A stretch of 64,000 nt of DNA from Gammaproteobacteria bacterium Ga0074134 (GTDB lineage: Bacteria > Pseudomonadota > Gammaproteobacteria > Ga0077554 > Ga007554): positions 45,737 to 109,736 of the forward strand of contig LNEJ01000014.1 in assembly GCA_001464965.1 (NCBI GenBank). The letters are read 5' to 3'. A program made the position numbers and the translations under genes. Under the pieces are notes generated by a model. The model saw nothing but the letters and a program-made list of their open reading frames with translations. It had not been told where the DNA came from and made no database searches. Positions 54,125-61,198 of the stretch are shown piece by piece (position 1 is the first letter of the stretch; each line of letters opens with the position of its first letter).

Positions 54125-54664
54125 ATGCCAAAGCAGCTTATCAAACGCTTTATTCAGCGCTACGTCCCCGATCACAAAACCATCCGCGACCACAAGCACC
54201 TGCAATTCCTCGGGTCGCTGCTGCACTCACCCAACCTGTGGCACCTGAACAGGCACTCCGTGCCCGGCGCGGTTTCCGTGGGATTGTTCGCGGCATTTAT
54301 CCCCGGACCGGTGCAAATGCTGATCGCCGCAGCGGGGGCGGTCATGTTCCGGGTCAACATGCCGCTGTCCGTCGCGCTAACATTTATCACCAACCCGTTC
54401 ACGGTACCGCCGATCGCCTACTTTTCCTACAAAATAGGCACCTGGATTCTGCGCATGCCGGAACACCCCTTCAAAATCGAGATGTCGATTGACTGGCTAT
54501 GGGGACAGTTGAACACCATCGGAGGGCCTTTCCTGCTGGGCACCCTGGTGCTTTCCGTGAGCAGCGCGGTGCTTGGCAACCTGCTGATACGCGGGGTCTG
54601 GCATTGGCATATCGTGCGGTATTTGAAGAAGAGGAAACAGCGGGTATTAAAGGACAAGCATTAG
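54125..54664 (+). CDS. DUF2062 membrane protein
   Basis: This 179-residue protein starts MPKQLIKRFIQRYVPDHKTI and has the DUF2062 core with about three membrane helices (VPGAVSVGLFAAFIPGPVQML, PLSVALTFITNPFTVPPIAYF, FLLGTLVLSVSSAVLGNLLI). Function unknown. It is commonly found beside comEC and lol genes in proteobacteria, as here, and is convergent with lolD. Confidence 0.88.
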   Translation: MPKQLIKRFIQRYVPDHKTIRDHKHLQFLGSLLHSPNLWHLNRHSVPGAVSVGLFAAFIPGPVQMLIAAAGAVMFRVNMPLSVALTFITNPFTVPPIAYFSYKIGTWILRMPEHPFKIEMSIDWLWGQLNTIGGPFLLGTLVLSVSSAVLGNLLIRGVWHWHIVRYLKKRKQRVLKDKH

Positions 54665-54680
54665 GGCGCTCATAATGACA

Positions 54681-55361
54681 TCACCCCTTCAACACCCCAT
54701 CCTCCAGCATCAAGATCCGGTCCATGCGTGCTGCAAGCGTGAGGTCATGGGTCACAACGATAAAGCTGGTATGAAGCTCTCTGTTCAGTTCCAGCATCAG
54801 GCTGTACACATGATCGGCGGTTTTGTGATCGAGATTGCCGGTCGGCTCGTCAGCCAGTACGCACTGCGGCTGCGTCACCAGGGCGCGGGCCACGGCGGCG
54901 CGCTGGCGTTCGCCGCCGGACAGCTCGCCGGGTTTATGCTCCAGGCGCGCGCCAAGGCCGACGTTTTCAAGAAGTGCGCGCGCCCTGCCCGCCGCCTCCG
55001 CCGGACGCATCCTGCGGATCAATAGCGGCATGGCGACATTTTCCAGGGCGGTGAACTCCGGCAGCAGGTGATGAAACTGATAGATAAATCCCAGCGCATC
55101 ATTACGCAGCCGCCCGCGCTGCACTTCACTGAGCTGCGCCATGTTTTTGCCCGCCACCCACGCCTCGCCGCGCGTCGGCTTGTCCAAGCCGCCAAGCAGA
55201 TGCAGCAAGGTGCTCTTGCCTGCCCCGGAGGTACCGACAATGGCAACGCGCTCGCCGCGATTCACCGAGAGTGTGACGTCCTTGAGCACGTCCACCGTGA
55301 GCCCGCCCTCGCTGAAGGTTTTGCTGAGGTGTTGGCACCACAACACAGGCTGATCACTCAT
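54681..55361 (-). CDS. lolD: Lipoprotein-releasing ATPase LolD
   Basis: This 226-residue ABC ATPase drives release of lipoproteins from the inner membrane to LolA. Walker A is [17 protein letters not shown] near residue 42. The family-specific [20 protein letters not shown] follows, then the signature [16 protein letters not shown] and Walker [16 protein letters not shown] 55361 gives [16 protein letters not shown] and overlaps lolC by 8 bp; the longer frame is excluded. Confidence 0.95.
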   Translation of the reverse strand: MSDQPVLWCQHLSKTFSEGGLTVDVLKDVTLSVNRGERVAIVGTSGAGKSTLLHLLGGLDKPTRGEAWVAGKNMAQLSEVQRGRLRNDALGFIYQFHHLLPEFTALENVAMPLLIRRMRPAEAAGRARALLENVGLGARLEHKPGELSGGERQRAAVARALVTQPQCVLADEPTGNLDHKTADHVYSLMLELNRELHTSFIVVTHDLTLAARMDRILMLEDGVLKG

Positions 55362-56607
55362 AGCGTAGCGCCTCTGCCGGCTGGGTGCGCGCGGCGCGTA
55401 AAGCGGGATACATGGTGGCGAGAAAACTAAACAAAAATGATACGACATTGATTTTAACTACGTCCGAAATCCGCATTTCGGACGGCAGCTCGCTGATGTA
55501 ATAGACATCTGCGGCAAGGAACTGCATACCAAACAAACGCTCAATCGCTGGTACCAGGGTATCAACATTGAGCGCCAGGCTCACACCGCCGGCCGTACCC
55601 AATAGCGTGCCCGCCATGCCAAGCAGGGTGCCCTGCACCATGAAGATCACCATAATGCTGGCTGGGGTGGCTCCCAACGTACGCAGGATGGCGATATCGG
55701 CCCTTTTGTCAGATACCATCATTACCAGCATGGAGACGATATTGAAGGCCGCCACGGCCACGATTGCCGTCAGGATGATGAACATGACGGTCTTTTCCAT
55801 CTGAATGGCACGGAAAAAATTGACGTGCTGGCGCGTCCAGTCGCTGATCATGTAACCCACGGGCAGTTCGAGCGCCAATTGCTGGCTCAGACGCGGAGCG
55901 ACAAACATATCATCGAGCTTCAGGCGCACGCCGCTCACCGCGCCATCCTTCATGCGCATCAGCTTGGCGGCGTCGTCGAGATGCAGCAGCGCCATTGCGC
56001 TGTCGTATTCATACATCCCAATCTCAAAAGTCCCCACCACTGTAAAGCGTTTGAGGCGCGGCAGAATCCCCACCGGCGTGACATTGGCTTGCGGGGTGAG
56101 CAGGGTTACCTTGTCCCCTACCCCCACACCGAGGTTGCGCGCCAGCTCCTTGCCAAGAATGATGCCGAACCCACCAGGCTTTAAATCACCCAGATGGCCC
56201 TCAAGCATCTTCGACCCCAGGTCGGACACCTTGGGTTCTTCGCCCGGCAAAATACCGCGGATCAGGGTTCCGCTCACCTGCGAGCCGTTGCTGAGCATCC
56301 CTTCGCCATCCACATACGGTGCCGCCCCCGTCACATGAGGATAACGCCCCGTGAATGCGGCCACTGCCTTCCAGTCGCGCAGCCCGCCATTCTCCACACC
56401 GGAGATCGTGGTATGCGCCACCACGCCAAGAATGCGGGCGCGCAGCTCCTTCTCAAACCCATTCATCACCGACAGCACCGTGATGAGCGCGGCCACACCC
56501 AAGGCGATGCCCAGCATGGAAATCAGGGAAATAAAGGAGATAAAGTGATTGCGCCGCTTGGCGCGGGTATAACGCAGGGCAACAAAGATTTCTAACGGCT
56601 TAAACAT
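55354..56607 (-). CDS. lolC: Lipoprotein-releasing permease LolC/LolE family
   Basis: This is a 417-residue inner-membrane permease with an N-terminal helix ([35 protein letters not shown]), a large periplasmic MacB-like domain (about residues 45-265) and three C-terminal helices ([41 protein letters not shown]). Only one such gene precedes lolD. Either lolE is elsewhere, or this is a LolF-type subunit that works as a homodimer. Confidence 0.92.
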   Translation of the reverse strand: MFKPLEIFVALRYTRAKRRNHFISFISLISMLGIALGVAALITVLSVMNGFEKELRARILGVVAHTTISGVENGGLRDWKAVAAFTGRYPHVTGAAPYVDGEGMLSNGSQVSGTLIRGILPGEEPKVSDLGSKMLEGHLGDLKPGGFGIILGKELARNLGVGVGDKVTLLTPQANVTPVGILPRLKRFTVVGTFEIGMYEYDSAMALLHLDDAAKLMRMKDGAVSGVRLKLDDMFVAPRLSQQLALELPVGYMISDWTRQHVNFFRAIQMEKTVMFIILTAIVAVAAFNIVSMLVMMVSDKRADIAILRTLGATPASIMVIFMVQGTLLGMAGTLLGTAGGVSLALNVDTLVPAIERLFGMQFLAADVYYISELPSEMRISDVVKINVVSFLFSFLATMYPALRAARTQPAEALRYE

Positions 56608-56768
56608 GGGCGTTGATTAAACCACAAAAGGGGGCAAAAGGCGTAGCTTTTTGGTGAGACGGAATGAAACGCACTCAACCATTCCCTTTTTGTATAGCGC
56701 ATCCACACCCGTCATTTCGGTCGTCGGGTATACTGGCAAAACCTCCTTATACGAAAAGTAATCGCTCG

Positions 56769-59441
56769 ATGGATAAGGCCCACCTGGAAACCCCCGTCTG
56801 GCATGCACTCACTGCCGATAAAGCCAGCGAGACTATGGGTGTCGTCCCTGGCGAAGGGCTTGGTTCGGCCGAGGTAGAAAAACGCTTGGCTGTTTACGGC
56901 CCCAACCGCCTTGCCGAAAAGCCGCCACGCTCGCCTTGGCTGTTGCTTCTGGCGCAATTCAGAAACCTGCTGATTCTGATCCTGATTGGTGCCGCCGTAC
57001 TGGCAGGGGCGGTGGGTGAGATCAAGGATGCCGCCGTGATCCTCATCGTTGTCCTGTTCAATGCGACACTGGGTTTTTACCAGGAGTACCGCGCCGAGCA
57101 AAGTCTGGCCGCCCTCAAAAAAATGCTGGCGCTCAAGGCACGGGTACGGCGCAACGGCTGCACCGCCGAGGTCAGCGCCGATGCGTTGGTGCCCGGAGAC
57201 ATCGTACTGATGGAGGCAGGCGATAGGGTCCCCGCCGATGGCCGCCTCATCGCTGCCCACAGCCTGGAGATCGACGAGTCTGCCCTGACCGGGGAATCCC
57301 ATGTGGCAGGCAAAGACACGCGGACTCCGATCGCTGAGACGGCCCCCTTGGCCGAACGGTTCAACATGGCCTATATGAATACCGTGGTAACGCGCGGGCG
57401 CGCCGAACTCCTCATCACCGCCACTGGCATGAATACAGAAATGGGCCGCCTGGCGGGCCTGCTGGAAAGCACCCAGGAAGGGCCAACACCGCTCCAGATC
57501 CAGCTGGACCAGCTCGGCAAGCGGCTGGCGGCTATTGCGCTGGTGGCCGTGCTGCTCATTCTGGTGTTGGGCCTGCTGCGTGGCGAGGAACTGGTGGAAC
57601 TTATCCTCACCGCCATCGCACTTGCGGTGGCGGCCATCCCGGAGGGCCTACCGGCGGTAGTCACTGTCACCCTCGCCATTGGCATGTACCGCATGGCACG
57701 GCAGGGGGCCATCGTCAAGCGCCTGGCCGCCGTCGAGACCTTGGGCTGCACCAGCGTCATATGTTCGGACAAAACCGGCACGCTCACCCTGAACCAGATG
57801 ACGGCCCGCGCTTTTTTCTATCAAGGACGGCGCTACACCGTCAGCGGCGAAGGTTACCAGAGCACAGGAGAAATCCGCGCTGCGGATGACGCCTCACCGG
57901 CACCGGATTTCAGCCTGCTGCTGCGCCCGCTGGCGCTTTGTAACGACAGCCGCGTGCGCGATGGCCACCTCATTGGCGACCCTACCGAAGGCGCGCTGCT
58001 GGTACTGGCTGCCAAGGGTGGCGTGGAGCGGGACGACGCGGAGGCAACGACGCCGCGCAGCGCAGAGATCCCCTTCGATCCAGCCCACAAATTCATGGCG
58101 ACATTCCACCAGGATGGGGATCGGGTGCAGGTGTTTGTAAAAGGGGCGCCGGATGTCCTGCTGGGGCGTTGCGGCACCTTCCTCGGGCCGGAGGGAGAAC
58201 AGCCTATCGACAACACGTTGCGTGACCAGCTCACACACGAAAACGAGGCCATGGCCGCCAGCGCACTGCGCGTGCTGGCAGTCGCCACACGCACCCTGCC
58301 CGCCGCCTCCTTCGATCCGCACGGCGACCTTTTCGCTCATATCCGCAGCCTGACGTTTGCGGGACTGATCGGGCTGATGGATCCACCGCGCCCCGAAGCC
58401 CGCGATGCCATCGCCCTGTGCAAAAAGGCGGGCATCGCTGTCAAGATGATCACAGGCGACCACAAGGTTACCGCCGTGGCGATTGCCGACGAACTGGGCC
58501 TGCACGGTGAGGCCGTCACCGGCGAGGAGCTGGATCGTCTTAATTCCCATGAGCTGGCCACACGCATCGAACAAATCGTCGTTTTCGCGCGCGTCGCGCC
58601 GGAGCACAAGATCAAGATCGTACAGGCCTTGCAGGAACGCGGCCACGTGGTTGCCATGACCGGCGACGGCGTCAATGACGCCCCTGCCCTCAAAGGCGCC
58701 GACATCGGCGTGGCGATGGGCATCACCGGCACCGAAGTCAGCAAAGAAGCGGCCACCATGGTACTCACCGACGACAACTTCGCCACCATCGTGCGCTCCG
58801 TCAAGGAAGGCCGGATGATCTATGACAACATCGTCAAATTCGTGCGCTTCCAGCTCTCCACCAATATGGGCGCCCTGCTCACCGTGGTCAGCGCGCCGTT
58901 TTTCGGCCTACCCATCCCCTTCAGCCCCGTCCAGATACTGTGGATCAACATCATCATGGACGGCCCGCCCGCCATGGCGCTGGGCGTAGACCCCGCCCAC
59001 CCCGGCCTCATGGCGGAACCGCCGCGTAACCCCAAGGCGCACATCCTCACCCTGAGGCGCCTAGGCAAACTGCTGGCCTACGGCACCACCATGATGGCGG
59101 GTACACTCGGCGTGCTGTATTACGCGCTGCAGACAGGCTCGCAGGAACATGCCGTGACGCTGGCCTTCACCACCTTCGTGCTGTTCCAGTTTTTCAACGT
59201 ATTCAACGCCCGCGCCGAACGCGGCTCCGCATTCAACCGGAACTTCTTCGCCAACGGCAAATTATGGCTGGCCTTGGCCGGCGTGCTCGTCATGCAGATC
59301 CTCGCCGTCCATTGGTCACCCGCGCAGGAAATCTTTCATGCCACTGACCTTTCGCTGACAGACTGGGGCCTTGCAGCGTTGATCTCCTCCTCTGTGCTGC
59401 TGGAAGAGGTGCGCAAACTCCTGTCACGGATGTGGCGCTAA
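56769..59441 (+). CDS. P2-type cation ATPase, PMR1/Ca2+-like
   Basis: The 890-residue P-type ATPase has TGES in DESALTGESHVAG, the phosphorylation site VICSDKTGTLTLNQMT (near residue 335), the nucleotide domain, and MTGDGVNDAPALKGADIGVAMG. The M4 motif AIPEGLPAVV and the M6 stretch WINIIMDGPPAMALGVDP are those of secretory-pathway type Ca2+/Mn2+ pumps. It would export calcium or a similar ion. ATG 56769 starts the conserved N-terminus (ETPVWHALTADKASE); an earlier in-frame ATG (56664) lies close to the divergent lolC gene. Confidence 0.9.
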   Translation: MDKAHLETPVWHALTADKASETMGVVPGEGLGSAEVEKRLAVYGPNRLAEKPPRSPWLLLLAQFRNLLILILIGAAVLAGAVGEIKDAAVILIVVLFNATLGFYQEYRAEQSLAALKKMLALKARVRRNGCTAEVSADALVPGDIVLMEAGDRVPADGRLIAAHSLEIDESALTGESHVAGKDTRTPIAETAPLAERFNMAYMNTVVTRGRAELLITATGMNTEMGRLAGLLESTQEGPTPLQIQLDQLGKRLAAIALVAVLLILVLGLLRGEELVELILTAIALAVAAIPEGLPAVVTVTLAIGMYRMARQGAIVKRLAAVETLGCTSVICSDKTGTLTLNQMTARAFFYQGRRYTVSGEGYQSTGEIRAADDASPAPDFSLLLRPLALCNDSRVRDGHLIGDPTEGALLVLAAKGGVERDDAEATTPRSAEIPFDPAHKFMATFHQDGDRVQVFVKGAPDVLLGRCGTFLGPEGEQPIDNTLRDQLTHENEAMAASALRVLAVATRTLPAASFDPHGDLFAHIRSLTFAGLIGLMDPPRPEARDAIALCKKAGIAVKMITGDHKVTAVAIADELGLHGEAVTGEELDRLNSHELATRIEQIVVFARVAPEHKIKIVQALQERGHVVAMTGDGVNDAPALKGADIGVAMGITGTEVSKEAATMVLTDDNFATIVRSVKEGRMIYDNIVKFVRFQLSTNMGALLTVVSAPFFGLPIPFSPVQILWINIIMDGPPAMALGVDPAHPGLMAEPPRNPKAHILTLRRLGKLLAYGTTMMAGTLGVLYYALQTGSQEHAVTLAFTTFVLFQFFNVFNARAERGSAFNRNFFANGKLWLALAGVLVMQILAVHWSPAQEIFHATDLSLTDWGLAALISSSVLLEEVRKLLSRMWR

Positions 59442-59541
59442 AAACAGCGTGACATTTCCGGGACTTCTTCTTGATAACGATTTGGCGGTTGTCGCCCGTC
59501 CATTTATACTTGATGCTTTCCCAAAACCCGAAGAGAAAATA

Positions 59542-59673
59542 ATGACCCGCACACGCCACCGGATATGCCTGATAATTGCGCTGCTCGGCGCCAGCTTCAT
59601 CTCCGGCTGCGGGCAGAAAGGTCCTTTATACCTGCCCGGCGAAAAACCCGCGCCTACCCAACCACAACGCTAA
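59542..59673 (+). CDS. lptM: LPS-assembly-associated lipoprotein LptM (YifL)
   Basis: This 43-residue lipoprotein has a signal sequence (ICLIIALLGASFISGC) with the lipobox SGC at residue 21, then the conserved GQKGPLYLPGE and a Pro-rich end. LptM helps mature the LptDE complex. It precedes lysA by 16 bp, a conserved neighbourhood in proteobacteria. Confidence 0.9.
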   Translation: MTRTRHRICLIIALLGASFISGCGQKGPLYLPGEKPAPTQPQR

Positions 59674-59689
59674 ACAGAGTTCATCATTC

Positions 59690-60934
59690 ATGGATCACTT
59701 CATCTACCGCAACGGGCGGCTGTGCGCCGAGGACGTCGACCTCGCCGAGATCGCCCGCACGCATGGCACCCCCTGTTATGTCTATTCGCGCGCCACGCTC
59801 GAGCGCCACTGGCATGCCTTCGACCGCGCCTTTGCCGGGCGCGACCATCTGGTGTGTTACGCCGTCAAGGCCAACTCCAATCTCGCCGTGCTCAACATCC
59901 TGGCGCGGCTCGGCTCGGGGTTCGACATCGTTTCCGCTGGCGAACTGGAACGCGTGCTGCGCGCCGGAGGTGATGCAAGTAAAGTGGTGTTCTCTGGCGT
60001 AGGCAAGCGCGCCGATGAAATGCGCCGCGCGCTGGAGGTGGGCATCCATTGCTTCAACGTCGAATCCGTAGCCGAACTGGAGCGCCTCAATGCCGTAGCA
60101 GCTGAAATGGGCATGCGCGCCCCGGTGTCGCTGCGCGTCAACCCCGATGTGGATGCGCGCACCCATCCCTACATCTCCACCGGCCTGAAAGAAAACAAGT
60201 TCGGCATCGACATCGCCGAAGCCCCGGCGGCATACGCCCGCGCCGCCGAACTACCGCACATCGACATCGTGGGTGTAGACTGCCATATCGGTTCCCAATT
60301 AACCGAGGCCACGCCCTTTGTCGATGCGCTGGACCGGGTATTAAATCTTGTGGACGAACTCGCCGCGCAGGGCATCACCATCCAGCATCTGGACATCGGC
60401 GGCGGCCTGGGCATTCCCTACAACGGCGAAACGCCGCCTAGCCCGGAGGAATACGCCGCAGCGTTGATGAAAAAACTGGAAGGACGACCCTACAAGATCC
60501 TGCTCGAACCGGGCCGCGCCATCGCCGGCAATGCCGGCGTGCTGCTCACCACCGTCGAATACCTGAAATGCACTGCGCACAAAAATTTTGCGATCGTCGA
60601 CGCAGGCATGAACGACCTGATCCGCCCCGCCCTGTACAAGGCCTGGCAAGAAATCATCCCCGTGCTACCCAGCACAGACAGTGAATCGCGCCTCTACGAC
60701 ATCGTAGGCCCGGTGTGCGAAACCGGCGACTTTCTGGGCAAGGACCGCCAACTCAACATCCAGCCGGGCGACCTGCTCGCAGTACGCTCCGCAGGAGCCT
60801 ACGGCTTCGTCATGAGCTCCAACTACAACACCCGCCCGCGCGCGGCGGAAGTGATGGTGGACGGAGACAAGGCCCACCTGGTACGGGCACGAGAAAAACT
60901 GGAGGATTTGTTCGCGGGGGAATCAACCTGTTAG
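59690..60934 (+). CDS. lysA: Diaminopimelate decarboxylase
   Basis: This 414-residue PLP enzyme catalyses the last step to L-lysine. The cofactor lysine is in LVCYAVKANSNLAVL (K60). Other marks are GFDIVSAGELERVL, LDIGGGLGIPY, EPGRAIAGNAGVLL, the catalytic Cys in GPVCETGDFLG, and YGFVMSSNYNTRPRAAEV. ATG 59690 is the proper start; the longer frame overlaps lptM. The usual next gene dapF is absent; a Pls-like synthetase follows instead. Confidence 0.97.
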   Translation: MDHFIYRNGRLCAEDVDLAEIARTHGTPCYVYSRATLERHWHAFDRAFAGRDHLVCYAVKANSNLAVLNILARLGSGFDIVSAGELERVLRAGGDASKVVFSGVGKRADEMRRALEVGIHCFNVESVAELERLNAVAAEMGMRAPVSLRVNPDVDARTHPYISTGLKENKFGIDIAEAPAAYARAAELPHIDIVGVDCHIGSQLTEATPFVDALDRVLNLVDELAAQGITIQHLDIGGGLGIPYNGETPPSPEEYAAALMKKLEGRPYKILLEPGRAIAGNAGVLLTTVEYLKCTAHKNFAIVDAGMNDLIRPALYKAWQEIIPVLPSTDSESRLYDIVGPVCETGDFLGKDRQLNIQPGDLLAVRSAGAYGFVMSSNYNTRPRAAEVMVDGDKAHLVRAREKLEDLFAGESTC

Positions 60935-61030
60935 CTGACGGACCGGTACCGGTTCTCTGTGTGTCCCTGATTGCGCTGCTACAGCATTGACGGAGTACGC
61001 CCCAGTGGGCTATTTCTAATTTCTAATACA

Positions 61031-61064
61031 GCTCTGAATAATTCCATCCTGGAATTCTCAGAGC
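61031..61064. repeat. Hairpin 1 in the lysA-synthetase gap
   Basis: GCTCTGA (61031-61037) pairs with TCAGAGC (61058-61064), and ATTCC with GGAAT inside. The inner 22 bases (61036-61057) occur inverted at 33027-33048. It may end the lysA transcript, but no T-run follows. Confidence 0.5.
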
Positions 61065-61081
61065 AAGCACATCCGTGTGCC

Positions 61082-61112
61082 GCGGAACCTCTGTTTTATT
61101 CAGAGGTTCCGC
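61082..61112. terminator. Hairpin 2, perfect 12-bp stem, lysA-synthetase gap
   Basis: GCGGAACCTCTG (61082-61093) and CAGAGGTTCCGC (61101-61112) pair perfectly around TTTTATT. It lies 148 bp after lysA and 87 bp before the synthetase start. Without a downstream T-run its role as terminator or leader structure is open. The rest of the gap 60935-61198 shows only a palindromic ACCGGTACCGGT at 60942. Confidence 0.5.
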
Positions 61113-61198
61113 AATGAAGACGGGCCCAGCAGTCCGGGCGCGCATTTTACTGGCGCGACTCGCCGCTTAGCTTATACCGAGAAGGAACGAGCAGCACG

